Shown: positions 25,190 to 34,148 of the stretch, piece after piece
Numbering within the stretch: position 1 is the stretch's first letter
Layout of the letters: each line of letters opens with the position of its first letter
From: an uncultured Erythrobacter sp.
Lineage (GTDB): Bacteria; Pseudomonadota; Alphaproteobacteria; Sphingomonadales; Sphingomonadaceae
Assembly (NCBI GenBank): GCA_947495555.1
Contig: CANLZI010000001.1
Location: forward strand, 1,340,861-1,404,860
Reading direction: 5' to 3'
DNA: 64,000 nucleotides
Made by a program: the position numbers and the translations under genes
The notes under the pieces: generated by a model
What the model was told of the DNA's origin: nothing
Seen by the model: the letters and a program-made list of their open reading frames with translations, nothing else
Databases searched by the model: none

Positions 25190-26148
25190 GCATGACACTG
25201 GAACAATTGCGCGAATTGGCCGACGCCATTCGGGCCGAAGTGGGCAAAGCTATCGTTGGTCAGGACGAGATGATCGAGCAATTGCTGGTCGCCATGGTCA
25301 GCGAAGGCCATGTCTTGCTGGAAGGCCCTCCTGGAACCGCCAAAACATTCCTGGCGCAAAGCTTTGCCACGGCGCTGGGGCTGGACTTTGGCCGCATCCA
25401 ATTCACTCCTGATCTGCTGCCGGGCGATATTCTCGGCTCAAATCTTTTTAACTTTCAGACCAGCCAGTTCACGCTTACACGCGGTCCTATTTTCTGCGAG
25501 CTGTTGCTGGCGGATGAGATCAATCGCACCCCGCCCAAAACGCAAGCGGCCTTGCTGGAAGCAATGCAAGAACGCCGCGTGACATTGGACGGCGAAACGC
25601 ACCCGCTGCCAGAGCGCTTTATGGTTGTGGCCACCCAAAACCCGATTGAAAATCAGGGAGTATATCCTTTGCCCGAGGCGCAATTGGACCGATTCTTGTT
25701 CAAGCTGTTGGTGCCCTATCCCGACGAAGGCGAAGAAGCCGCCATTGTTGGTCGTTACGGCCAGCGCCAAGGGCCGCCACGCCCAGCCGATTTGGGCGTT
25801 ACCGCCGTGGCCGACACAGCCAAGCTGGTCGCCGCAAGCCAGGCGGTCGAACATGTCACGGTCGCGGAAGAAATCGTGTCCTATGTCGTGCGACTGGTGC
25901 GGGCGACACGCGACCATTCCGAATTGTCCGTAGGCGCCAGCCCGCGCGCTGCTGTCATGCTGGCCAATGCGGCACGGGCCAGAGCCGCTCTGCACGGCAG
26001 AGCCTATGCCATTCCCGATGATGTAAAAGCGCTGGCCGTCCCCGTTCTACGACACCGCTTGGCGCTTAGCCCCGCTGCCGAAATCGAAGGCCGCGATGTC
26101 GAGGCTTTGGTGGCTGAGTTGATCGAAAGCACGGAGGCTCCGCGCTAA
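25186..26148 (+). CDS. MoxR family AAA+ ATPase
   Basis: A 320-aa AAA+ ATPase of the MoxR class. Walker A is GPPGTAKT (47-54), Walker [10 protein letters not shown] (D110, E111), sensor 1 ATQNP and sensor 2 region [10 protein letters not shown]. MoxR proteins act as chaperone-like remodelers working with VWA/DUF58 partners, here the next gene. ATGA overlap with the upstream gene and a 4-base gap to the next. Confidence 0.93.
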   Translation: MSMTLEQLRELADAIRAEVGKAIVGQDEMIEQLLVAMVSEGHVLLEGPPGTAKTFLAQSFATALGLDFGRIQFTPDLLPGDILGSNLFNFQTSQFTLTRGPIFCELLLADEINRTPPKTQAALLEAMQERRVTLDGETHPLPERFMVVATQNPIENQGVYPLPEAQLDRFLFKLLVPYPDEGEEAAIVGRYGQRQGPPRPADLGVTAVADTAKLVAASQAVEHVTVAEEIVSYVVRLVRATRDHSELSVGASPRAAVMLANAARARAALHGRAYAIPDDVKALAVPVLRHRLALSPAAEIEGRDVEALVAELIESTEAPR

Positions 26149-26152
26149 TTTC

Positions 26153-27493
26153 ATGCGGCCAAAGCTGCCCGCCTTACCGATAGTGCCAACCGCTCCGGCG
26201 GCATGGCTGACCGCGCTCGCCGCGCCGGTCGCGCTGGTGATCGCCGCTGTCTCACCCGATCTGTGGGTCATTGCGCCAATCGCTGCAATCGCCTTCATCG
26301 CTCTGATCGTGATTGATGCAATTTTGGCCGGCGGGGTCAAGGAATGGGGCGTCCAAGTGCCCAACGACACTGAAGTGGGGCAAGACACCCGGCTTGCGGT
26401 ATTCGCTCAATTCTCCAGCCAATTGGCCAAAGATGCGCAGGCAGCATTGGAATTTGATCCGCGCCTGGCGCCAAGCGGGCGCGCCACCATTGCGATGCTG
26501 AGTGCACCCGAGGCGGATGGGCACGAAGGCGCTGTGGATGTACACCCCGAGCGGCGCGGCACCGCAGCGATAACCCATGCATGGCTGCGCTGGAGCGGTC
26601 CCTTGGGCCTCGGTTCACGCCAGCAAGAACGCGTCTTGGATGAAGCGGTCCGGATCTGGCCCGATCTGTCGCCGGTGCGCTCGCGCGAATTGCAAACCTT
26701 TCTGCGCGACGCACAATTTGGCCAAATTGCGCGCCGGATACGCGGCGAAGGCACCCAATTTGAAGCGCTAAGCGAGTACGAATCGGGGATGGATCGGCGC
26801 CGGATCGATTGGAAGGCCAGCGCCCGCCACATGAGCCTTTATGCCCGCGAGAATGAGAGCGAGCGCAACAATCAGATCGTGTTTGCGTTCGATTGCGGGC
26901 AAACGATGTGCGAGCCTGTTGATGGACTGCCGCGGATCGATCGCGCCGTTTCTGCCGCTCTCACCGCAGCCTATGTCGCTTTGAAAAGCGGGGATCGTGT
27001 TTCGTTGTTCGGTTTTGCGCAAAAGCCGGATCTGATCACGCCCTTTGTGGGCGATGCGCGCGCCTTTCACCGCCTGCAAAGCGCAGCTGCCGGATTGGAC
27101 TATCACGCGGCTGAACCCAATTTCACGCTGGCCTTGGCGACCTTGACCGCCCGGCTGAAGCGCCGGTCCCTTATTGTCCTGTTTTCCGATTTCACCGATC
27201 CCACTGCGGCCGAAATGATGGTGGAGAGCATCGGGCGGCTGGTCGACCGTCATCTGGTCTTGTTTGTGACGATCTCTGACACCGAGTTGGATGAGTTTAT
27301 CGATCAGGAACCGGGTGATCTCGACACTTTGGCGCGCAGTGTCACGGCCGATGCATTGGCCCGCCAACGCGCCTTGGTGTTGGAGCGGCTGCGCCACCTG
27401 GGGGTCGATGTGATCGAGGCTCCGTGGGAGAAAATCGGCTATCAGCTGATTGACCGGTATTTTGAGATCAAAGGCAGCGAGGCAATCGGATGA
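26153..27493 (+). CDS. DUF58 domain-containing protein (MoxR partner)
   Basis: A 446-aa protein. Two hydrophobic segments lie near the N-terminus (about residues 15-60). A DUF58 domain follows, with EGTQFEALSEYESGMDRRRI then DWKASAR, the family signature. A VWA-like fold comes after (FAFDCGQTMCEP, degenerate MIDAS). It is the canonical partner of the MoxR ATPase encoded immediately upstream, probably remodelled by it at the membrane. Confidence 0.88.
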   Translation: MRPKLPALPIVPTAPAAWLTALAAPVALVIAAVSPDLWVIAPIAAIAFIALIVIDAILAGGVKEWGVQVPNDTEVGQDTRLAVFAQFSSQLAKDAQAALEFDPRLAPSGRATIAMLSAPEADGHEGAVDVHPERRGTAAITHAWLRWSGPLGLGSRQQERVLDEAVRIWPDLSPVRSRELQTFLRDAQFGQIARRIRGEGTQFEALSEYESGMDRRRIDWKASARHMSLYARENESERNNQIVFAFDCGQTMCEPVDGLPRIDRAVSAALTAAYVALKSGDRVSLFGFAQKPDLITPFVGDARAFHRLQSAAAGLDYHAAEPNFTLALATLTARLKRRSLIVLFSDFTDPTAAEMMVESIGRLVDRHLVLFVTISDTELDEFIDQEPGDLDTLARSVTADALARQRALVLERLRHLGVDVIEAPWEKIGYQLIDRYFEIKGSEAIG

Positions 27494-28554
27494 AGGCGCC
27501 CCGGGTTAGCAATTGGTTTGGCCGCGCCGCGATGGCCGCTCCGGTGGATATCGAAACTGCAGCCTTGCGCTCTGACCGCTTCCGGCTGGAACGCGAAGGC
27601 GATTGGACGCGGCTCGAAGATATCCTCAAGCGAATGGAAGGCGGCAGTTTGCGCCGGGTCAGCGATGAGGATTTGCTCGCCCTGCCAGCGCTCTATCGCA
27701 CGGCCGCCTCCAGCCTTTCTGTTGCGCGTGAGACATCGCTGGATGCAGCCACATTGCGTTATCTGGAATCGCTGGTCCAACGCGCATGGTTTCAGGTTTA
27801 TGGCCCGCGCCAGGGTCTGTTTGCATGGCTGCGCGGTTTTCTGCTGGGCGGTTGGAGCCGTGCGGTGCGCGAAATCTGGTTGGATATCTGCATCGCCTTG
27901 GCGGTGATGGTGGCCGGAACCATCGTCGGCTGGCTGCTCGTCGCGCAGGATCGCGAGTGGTATTATGCGCTGGTCCCTTCCCAATTCACCGACAGCCGTG
28001 TGCCAGGTGCGACGCGCGAACAATTGCTGGAAAGCTTGGCCACCAAGGATGACGCCGGGGGGTTGTCGATCTTTGCTGCATCGCTGTTCAGCAATAATGC
28101 CGGGGTCGCCATTCTGGCTTTCGCGCTGGGTTTTGCCTTTGGCATTCCCTCCTTAATGCTGCTGATGCACAATATGGCAGTGCTGGGCGCGATGATGTGG
28201 CTGTTTGCCGGACAAGGGTTGGAGTTGGAATTTGCCGCCTGGCTGAGCGTCCATGGCACCACCGAACTTTTTGCGATCCTGTTGGCCGGTGCAGCGGGCA
28301 TGCATATCGGGCGATCCATGGCCTTTCCCGGTGATCGCACGATCATGGCGGCGGCAGCAGAAAGTGGCCGTCGCGGCGCGATGGTGATGACCGGCGTAGT
28401 GTTGATGATGGTGGTGGCCGCCATATTGGAAGCATTTCCGCGCCAGCTGGTTGGCGGAACACCCGACCGATTGCTAATTGGTGCAACCTTCCTTGCGCTG
28501 TGGATCGCTTACTTTTTTGCCTATCGCCCTGCCCAAACCGAGGGCCAGCCATGA
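27490..28554 (+). CDS. Stage II sporulation protein M family membrane protein
   Basis: A 354-aa protein. A cytoplasmic helical N-terminus (to about residue 125) is followed by several membrane segments (about 135-158, 205-225, 228-245, 255-275, 295-318, 325-345). The SLFSNNAGVAILAFALGFAFG stretch is typical of the SpoIIM/DUF95 family. The organism does not sporulate in this lineage; SpoIIM homologues here accompany RDD proteins and MoxR. Coupled by 4-base overlaps on both sides. Confidence 0.83.
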   Translation: MKAPRVSNWFGRAAMAAPVDIETAALRSDRFRLEREGDWTRLEDILKRMEGGSLRRVSDEDLLALPALYRTAASSLSVARETSLDAATLRYLESLVQRAWFQVYGPRQGLFAWLRGFLLGGWSRAVREIWLDICIALAVMVAGTIVGWLLVAQDREWYYALVPSQFTDSRVPGATREQLLESLATKDDAGGLSIFAASLFSNNAGVAILAFALGFAFGIPSLMLLMHNMAVLGAMMWLFAGQGLELEFAAWLSVHGTTELFAILLAGAAGMHIGRSMAFPGDRTIMAAAAESGRRGAMVMTGVVLMMVVAAILEAFPRQLVGGTPDRLLIGATFLALWIAYFFAYRPAQTEGQP

Positions 28555-29453
28555 GCAATCCAACAAAAGCCAGGCGCGGCCGGATAATGGTGACACCGGA
28601 GGGTATCTCGCTGCCGATAACGATTGGGACACGCGGCGCGCGCGTCGGTGCTTTATTGCTCGATTTTACCTTTCTCTATCTCGGTATGATAGCCATCTTG
28701 CTCATCTTCGTTTTGCTGCTGGGAAGTTTGTTTTCGACCGTTCTCGACGGGCTGGAGGAACAGGTTTCTGGCGTGGCCGAATTTTTCATTGTTGTGATAA
28801 TCCTGTTCGCATTCATGGCCCGCTACGCCTATTTCCTGTCGATGGAGATGGGGCCGCGCGGGGCCACATGGGGCAAGCGGATTGTTGGTCTGCGCGTGGC
28901 GGCCCGCGATGGTGGGCGCTTAACGGCTGAGGCGGTGATTGCACGCAATCTGATCCGCGATATTGAATTGTTCTTGCCCTTGGCCTTCATCCTTTCAGCA
29001 AGCGGAGGAGATGGTGGCAATGCGGGGCTGGCAGCGGCGATCTGGTTCGCGATATTTCTGGGCTTCCCGCTGCTCAACAAGGATGCGCTGAGGGCGGGTG
29101 ATCTGATCGCAGGCACGTGGGTGGTCGAAGCACCGCGCACCAAACTGGCTGATGTCATGTCCACCCAAGGCGCAGCGAGCGGCACCAGCGGAGTAACCGG
29201 CACCACATATGAATTTGGTGAGCAAGAGCTGTCGATCTATGGCGAGCACGAACTGCAAACGCTCGAACGATTGCTGCGCAATGACAATGATGATGCGCTG
29301 ATTTCCGTCCATCAGACCATTTGTCGCAAGATTGGCTGGGCACCGGGCGCAGGTGACGAACGCGCTTTTCTGGAAGCCTTTTACAGCCAATTGCGCGCCC
29401 GGCTTGAGGCAGACATGCGGTTTGGCAAGCGCAAGAAGAACAAATTCTCTTGA
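28551..29453 (+). CDS. RDD family membrane protein
   Basis: A 300-aa protein. The RDD domain (about residues 20-190) has the Arg near the first membrane segment (GTRGARVGALLLDF) and the two Asp positions of the family; later GKRIVGLRVAARDG is characteristic. Membrane segments are at about 35-60, 78-98 and 140-170. The soluble C-terminal region of about 100 residues is extra. The ATG at 28551 overlaps the SpoIIM stop. RDD proteins have been proposed as transporters; no substrate can be assigned. Confidence 0.83.
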   Translation: MSNPTKARRGRIMVTPEGISLPITIGTRGARVGALLLDFTFLYLGMIAILLIFVLLLGSLFSTVLDGLEEQVSGVAEFFIVVIILFAFMARYAYFLSMEMGPRGATWGKRIVGLRVAARDGGRLTAEAVIARNLIRDIELFLPLAFILSASGGDGGNAGLAAAIWFAIFLGFPLLNKDALRAGDLIAGTWVVEAPRTKLADVMSTQGAASGTSGVTGTTYEFGEQELSIYGEHELQTLERLLRNDNDDALISVHQTICRKIGWAPGAGDERAFLEAFYSQLRARLEADMRFGKRKKNKFS

Positions 29454-29917
29454 GCATTTCCTTTCATATTGCGCCGGACGATCTGACCGCGCCCGATGTC
29501 TTGGCATTGCTGCAATTGCATCTGGATGAAATGTATCAATGGTCTCCTGCTGACAAAGTCCATGCTCTGCCGGCCGAGCAATTGCGCGAGAAGGATGTGA
29601 CCTTTTTTGCAGCGCGAGATGGCACGAGATTGGCTGCCGTGGGGGCCTTGAAACAATTGGATGCGGCGCGCGGCGAGATTAAAGCCATGCGGGCCAAATC
29701 TGACTATCGCGGCAAGGGCGCTGGCGAGGCTATCCTGCTACATATTTTGGACGAAGCAAGGCGGCGCGGATACAGTTGGTTGGGATTAGAAACCGGGCGC
29801 ACCGGTCCATTTGAGCCCGCTGTCCGGCTCTATCAAAAGCACGGCTTTGCCGAGTGCGAGAGCTATGCTGACTACACCGCTGACGAGTTCAGCCAGTGCA
29901 TGGGCAGAGACATCTAA
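29450..29917 (+). CDS. GNAT family N-acetyltransferase
   Basis: A 155-aa protein of the GNAT fold, with motif A (YRGKGAGEAILLHILDEARRRG) and the C-terminal PAVRLYQKHGF. It resembles small putative acetyltransferases such as YsnE/PhnO-like proteins. It begins with TTG at 29450, overlapping the RDD stop (TTGA), and so is the last gene of the coupled operon. The non-ATG start is supported by the overlap pattern seen at the other junctions. Confidence 0.85.
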   Translation: MSISFHIAPDDLTAPDVLALLQLHLDEMYQWSPADKVHALPAEQLREKDVTFFAARDGTRLAAVGALKQLDAARGEIKAMRAKSDYRGKGAGEAILLHILDEARRRGYSWLGLETGRTGPFEPAVRLYQKHGFAECESYADYTADEFSQCMGRDI

Positions 29918-29948
29918 ATCGCGCGCCGTCAGGATCGCGCGCTAGGCT

Positions 29949-30992
29949 TTACTGGACGTCACCTTCAGCAAAGATCGCGACTTCATTCACGCCGCCGCTG
30001 GTCGCCCGTCCCCGGTACATGCCGGTCGTGTTAAAGCTATACAGCGCCTGTCCATCAGGCGTTACCAAGATAACACCGCCATCACCGCCCAATTCCTTGA
30101 CCTCTGCCATCACAGCATCAGCAATAGCCTGCGCCCGGTCGGCTGATACTGGCCTTACACTAGCGTCATCGGCGCCATGCCGCTCGAGCCGGATCCGGGT
30201 GCAAATTTCATGAGCCACACCGACCCGAATGAAATATTCACCCCATCCCGTGGCTGAGACAGCGCAGCTGCGATTGTCGGCATAGGTGCCTGCACCGATT
30301 ACCGGAGAATCGCCAATGCGACCCCAACGCTTGCCCGTCATGCCGCCGGTTGATGTCGCCGCCGCGATATCTCCGTTCTGATCCATCGCGACCGCGCCCA
30401 CTGTCCCAAACTTGTAGTCCACCTCGATGGCGGACATTTGTTCTGCTTTCAGCCGATTCAGCGACTCGCGCCGCCCTTCCGTTGCAAAATAGTCAGGTGG
30501 CGCAGTTTCCAAGCCTTGCTCGCTGGCGAATTGTTCTGCCCCTTGGCCCATCAGAAAGACATGCGGACTGTCTGTGCGCACTTTGTCCGCCAGTAGGATC
30601 GGGTTCTTGATCGTGGTCACACCGGTGACTGCGCCAGCGCTGCGATCGCGGCCATCCATGATCGAGGCATCCATTTCGATGGTTTCGTCCCATGTATAGA
30701 CCGAGCCGCGCCCAGCATTGAACAAAGGAATGTCCTCCAGCAAAACGACAGCTGCCTTGACGGCGTCCATCGCGCTGCCGCCGCTCGCCAACACAGCTTT
30801 GCCCGCATCAAGCGCCCGTTGCAGAGCAGCCTCATACGCCGCGCGGCGTTCTGGCGTCATAGCGTCAGGATCAAGCGTCCCTGCACCTCCGTGGATCGCA
30901 ATCGACCAGGTCGCAGTTTCATCATCCTGCGCCACAGCGGGCGAGGAAAAGGGCAGTAGCGCCGTCAATGCGGCAAGGATGATCGTCTTCAT
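29949..30992 (-). CDS. Isoaspartyl peptidase/L-asparaginase (Ntn hydrolase), exported
   Basis: A 347-aa protein. Signal peptide at residues 1-21 (cleavage after AVA). It is a plant-type asparaginase of the N-terminal nucleophile family: the precursor cleaves itself before T197 in FGTVGAVA, making alpha and beta subunits. IHGGAGT near the mature N-terminus and TSTGGMTGKRWGRIGDSP are family hallmarks. It hydrolyses isoaspartyl dipeptides and asparagine. ATG 30992 is chosen because it directly begins the signal peptide. Divergent from the SDR gene, 68 bases apart. Confidence 0.92.
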   Translation of the reverse strand: MKTIILAALTALLPFSSPAVAQDDETATWSIAIHGGAGTLDPDAMTPERRAAYEAALQRALDAGKAVLASGGSAMDAVKAAVVLLEDIPLFNAGRGSVYTWDETIEMDASIMDGRDRSAGAVTGVTTIKNPILLADKVRTDSPHVFLMGQGAEQFASEQGLETAPPDYFATEGRRESLNRLKAEQMSAIEVDYKFGTVGAVAMDQNGDIAAATSTGGMTGKRWGRIGDSPVIGAGTYADNRSCAVSATGWGEYFIRVGVAHEICTRIRLERHGADDASVRPVSADRAQAIADAVMAEVKELGGDGGVILVTPDGQALYSFNTTGMYRGRATSGGVNEVAIFAEGDVQ

Positions 30993-31060
30993 GACAAATG
31001 GACCTATCCGATTCTCCCGCATGACGCTACCGTACCCCAACATAGGGATGGAGATAGGTA

Positions 31061-32011
31061 ATGAGCAGTTTTGGAGCGCAATCGACCGCGGACGAAGTCT
31101 TGGCCGGACAGGATCTGACGGGCAAAACGGTGTTCGTCACCGGCGGCGCATCGGGCATTGGCCAAGAAGCTGCACGAGCGATGGCAGCCAAAGGCGCGCA
31201 TGTGGTTATCGCCGCGCGCAACCTGGAAAAACTGGACGAAGCGCTCAAAGCAATCCGGTCTGACACCGGCAGTGAGACGGTCGAATCCATTGTGCTGGAT
31301 CTGGCTTCATTGGACAGCGTGCGCGCCTGTGCAGATGCTGCGAACCAGCGCTTGGACAAGATCGACCTGCTGATCAACAATGCCGGCGTTATGGCCTGCC
31401 CGCTCAGCCGCACGGCGGATGGCTTCGAAATGCAATTCGGCACCAATCATTTGGGCCATTTCCTGCTGACCAGCCGTCTGATGCCCCTGGTTGAGAAGGG
31501 CCAGGACAAGCGGGTTGTCAATTTGTCGAGCCGAGCGCACCATATCGCGCCAAGCAATCTGGACGACCCGAATTTTGAAAGTGCCGATTACGATCCTTGG
31601 CTCAGCTATGGTCAGTCAAAAAGCGCAAATGTCCTATTTTCGGTCGGGCTGGAGCAGCGATATTCCGACAAGGGCATCCACGCCTATGCCGTCCACCCCG
31701 GCGGGATCATGACCAATCTGGGTAGGCATTTGACCGAGGAGCAATCAGCCGCACTTCTCAAACGCGTGCAAGAGAGCGACAGCGAATTCGCATGGAAAAC
31801 GATCGAACAAGGTGCCGCGACATCATGCTGGGCGGCCACTGCCCCCGATGTTGAGGGCAAAGGCGGGGTCTATTGCGAAGATTGCCATGTCGCCGAAGTG
31901 GACAACCATTCGGCCGCTGGAGGAGTCCGCTCCTATGCGCTCGATCAGGACAGTGCCGAGACACTGTGGTCTTTGTCTGAAGAATTGGTGGGTGAGACTT
32001 TCGGCAGCTAG
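31061..32011 (+). CDS. Short-chain dehydrogenase/reductase
   Basis: A 316-aa NAD(P)-dependent oxidoreductase, closest in layout to the retinol-dehydrogenase-like/WW-oxidoreductase-like SDRs. Cofactor motif TGGASGIG (27-34), NNAG (106-109), and catalytic Ser in NLSSRA (156/157), Y183 and K187 (YGQSK). Soluble. The substrate is unknown; this subgroup usually uses lipophilic alcohols or ketones. Confidence 0.87.
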   Translation: MSSFGAQSTADEVLAGQDLTGKTVFVTGGASGIGQEAARAMAAKGAHVVIAARNLEKLDEALKAIRSDTGSETVESIVLDLASLDSVRACADAANQRLDKIDLLINNAGVMACPLSRTADGFEMQFGTNHLGHFLLTSRLMPLVEKGQDKRVVNLSSRAHHIAPSNLDDPNFESADYDPWLSYGQSKSANVLFSVGLEQRYSDKGIHAYAVHPGGIMTNLGRHLTEEQSAALLKRVQESDSEFAWKTIEQGAATSCWAATAPDVEGKGGVYCEDCHVAEVDNHSAAGGVRSYALDQDSAETLWSLSEELVGETFGS

Positions 32012-32043
32012 CCTGCCAATGGACCAGCAATGCGCCTGATGGC

Positions 32044-32838
32044 TTACACCTTAAGGCTTACGATCAGGCTTTCCTGCAGCCACTGACCCAACATGGCACC
32101 GGCGCGCATCGCTGCGTCATGCAGTGTCTGCTCGTCCGGATTGTCGCCAGCCAGTTGCAAGCAAATCTCGCCATAGGGCATCGCAGCTAGCGCGGATTGC
32201 AGCGCCAGCACCATGTCCGCATCCACCATCATAAAGGTGGGCCGCTCAACCTCGCGCCACACAATACAACCGCGCGTTTCTTGCAAGGTTGTTTCCGGGC
32301 GCTGTTGCAGCCCAGTCCCCAGCGCCTGCCACATGGCATGCAGATCGTACTGCAATGGGCGGGCAGCGACACCTGGCAAAAACTCAATCGTCATGCTGGC
32401 CCAGTCTTCATCGCCGAACTGCGCTGTTGCCTGACCAAAATCCTCCATCGACAAGGGCGTCGCCTCAGCCGCGCGCGATGCGCCCAACATGGCCCATTCC
32501 AGCCACGCGAGCTCTGCCACGGCTGGATCATCGGCAAACAATTGTTGGCAAGTTTCGGCAAATCCTGCGCCTGCATCGTCAATCGTCCAGCCAGAGGGTG
32601 GATGAGCAATCACATGATGAATGGCCGCGCGTTGGAACCTATCCTCGCCCACCCACTGCCGTGTTTGCTCATAAGTGCTGGTAACCGCATCTATCACTGC
32701 AGAGCGGTAATTCTGGCGATAGACATCCATTCCGGCGGCTTGGCGCTCGCTCCAATTGTCCGGCACAGGCTGATCATCGTCCAGCACCTGCGCCATGAAG
32801 GCTTGTTGGGCATGCAAAAGGGTCTGGCTGCTCGTCAT
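32044..32838 (-). CDS. bufC1: DUF2063 protein, MNIO partner (BufC/HvfC/GigB type)
   Basis: A 264-aa protein. The N-terminal DUF2063 domain (about residues 8-100) includes QAAGMDVYRQNYRSAVIDAVTSTY, a family hallmark. The C-terminal half is the winged-helix-like partner fold seen in BufC/MbnC-type proteins. In known systems this protein delivers the precursor peptide to the multinuclear iron oxygenase. Its start overlaps the end of bufB (ATGA), so the two are coupled and act together. Together with the DUF2282 peptide at 34149 they make up a bufferin-type RiPP system. Confidence 0.85.
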   Translation of the reverse strand: MTSSQTLLHAQQAFMAQVLDDDQPVPDNWSERQAAGMDVYRQNYRSAVIDAVTSTYEQTRQWVGEDRFQRAAIHHVIAHPPSGWTIDDAGAGFAETCQQLFADDPAVAELAWLEWAMLGASRAAEATPLSMEDFGQATAQFGDEDWASMTIEFLPGVAARPLQYDLHAMWQALGTGLQQRPETTLQETRGCIVWREVERPTFMMVDADMVLALQSALAAMPYGEICLQLAGDNPDEQTLHDAAMRAGAMLGQWLQESLIVSLKV

Positions 32839-33686
32839 GCCGACAGTCCCGCCATGGCGCTGCTTGCCAAGCTGCGCGCCTGATCCAGCTCGGCCAGTAA
32901 TTCGGGCAAAGGCGGGATCTTGTCATCACGTTCGATCATGGTTGCAACCGGCTGGGCAATCATTGCCCGGGCCTGACCATACAAGTCCCAAACATCGTCG
33001 CACACGGCGCGGTCATGCGTATCAATGATGAAATCACCGCGTTCTCCGCGTGGTGTGTGGCCCGCCAAATGGATCTGCCGCACGCGATCCAGCGGCAATC
33101 CGGTGAGATAATCGTCTGCGCTAAATCCATGGTTTTGAGCGCTGACATAAATATTGTTCACGTCCAGCAGCAGATAACAGCCCGTGCGGCGCGTCATTTC
33201 CGACAGGAACGCCCATTCGGTCAGCTCGTCTTCAGGAAAAGTCACATAGCTGGAGGGATTCTCAAACAGCATTGGCCTGCCCAGATGCGATTGCGCGCGA
33301 TCGATATTGTCACACACCACATCCAAGGCCTCGTGCGACAATGGCAGCGGCAGCAAGTCATGGCTGTTATGTGCGCTGGTTCGGGTCCAGCACAAATGGT
33401 CTGACACCCATAAGGGATCGATGCGGTGCTCCAGCTGCTTCAACCGGTCCAGATAATCCGCGTCCAGCCCCTGCGCCGATCCGATCGACATGGACACGCC
33501 GTGGATAATGACCGGGTGCCTGGCCCGGACATCTTCCAAAACGCGTAAGGCTTTGCCGCCATCGATCATGTAATTTTCGGAAATCACCTCGACAAAATCG
33601 ACCTCGACATGGCTTTCCAGAAAGTCTGCATAATGGGTCTTGCGCAGACCGAGGCCGAAGCCACCGAAGGGAGGAATTGAAGTCAT
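32835..33686 (-). CDS. bufB1: DUF692 multinuclear non-haem iron oxygenase (MNIO), bufferin maturase
   Basis: A 283-aa TIM-barrel MNIO of the DUF692 family, with FGLGLRKTHY and HGVSMSIGS at the start. Candidate metal ligands are H62, H97, E142 (LFENPSSY), D175, H210, D222 and H224 (FIIDTHDRAV). Family members convert Cys residues of a precursor into oxidised heterocycles. The ATG at 33686 has GAGA-type upstream sequence and matches the family N-terminus. It is followed by coupled bufC and divergent from the precursor gene. A SigF-type promoter lies about 300 bases upstream. Confidence 0.92.
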   Translation of the reverse strand: MTSIPPFGGFGLGLRKTHYADFLESHVEVDFVEVISENYMIDGGKALRVLEDVRARHPVIIHGVSMSIGSAQGLDADYLDRLKQLEHRIDPLWVSDHLCWTRTSAHNSHDLLPLPLSHEALDVVCDNIDRAQSHLGRPMLFENPSSYVTFPEDELTEWAFLSEMTRRTGCYLLLDVNNIYVSAQNHGFSADDYLTGLPLDRVRQIHLAGHTPRGERGDFIIDTHDRAVCDDVWDLYGQARAMIAQPVATMIERDDKIPPLPELLAELDQARSLASSAMAGLSA

Positions 33687-33987
33687 GCGAAATTCTCTAT
33701 CATTGAATGTGCAGCCTAGGAAAGATGAAGGTGCGGCCCGGCGATGCTTGGAGGTCAGGGTTGCATGCGCCGAGCCGCTAACCAATCACGGGAATGTGCC
33801 GAGGATTGGTCATTCAATGCCTCACCCGCATGGGTCCATCGGATAGAGCGCGGCCGCGCTGTGCTGGGGATGCGCCAAGGGCACTGCACAAGGCTTTTCG
33901 CGGTGCCGGACCAACGTGTCCCGATCTGCGAAAATTGACCGCGCCCCCGAATTGCACTTTAACATGCGCGAGAGGGTTATTGTGCCA
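33687..33987 (-). other. About 300-nt leader upstream of bufB, no convincing gene
   Basis: This stretch separates the predicted minus-strand promoter from bufB. Frames on the leftward transcript are broken by early stops. A stem ACCAATC/GATTGGT (33781-33787 with 33804-33810) is the clearest structure. It may be a long untranslated leader; I see no conserved RNA element. Confidence 0.4.
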
Positions 33988-34013
33988 TTCGGCCAAGATA
34001 CGCATTGCGTTAC
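33988..34013 (-). promoter_or_regulatory. SigF-type promoter for bufB-bufC
   Basis: On the minus strand GTAACG (34013-34008) is followed after 16 bases by CGAA (33991-33988). This closely resembles the GTAACC-N16-CGAA element of Caulobacter SigF and is identical in both hexamer and tetramer to the plus-strand element 36 bp away. Confidence 0.78.
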
Positions 34014-34049
34014 AAATGGCCTGCAAATTGGGGGATTTTTTTGTCAGCT

Positions 34050-34075
34050 GTAACGTTTCTGTGAACAGACGCGAA
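34050..34075 (+). promoter_or_regulatory. SigF-type promoter for bufA-doxX-sigF-nrsF
   Basis: GTAACG (34050-34055), 16 bases, CGAA (34072-34075). The predicted leader to the bufA ATG is about 67 bases. It would make the sigma factor gene downstream autoregulated. Confidence 0.8.
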
Positions 34076-34148
34076 CTCCACAACAGTCAGGCAATGTTGC
34101 CGGGCTGATAACAATTATACCGCTAACCCCTGTATCGGAGAGTTCCCC

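Noticed and set aside
33640..33846. Plus-strand 68-codon frame at the start of bufB
   Set aside because: It overlaps the bufB start antisense and has no conserved feature or ribosome binding site.
33814..34083. Minus-strand 89-codon frame in the bufferin intergenic region as a second precursor peptide
   Set aside because: Its start lies upstream of the predicted minus-strand promoter, and it has no signal peptide and no repeated Cys motif.
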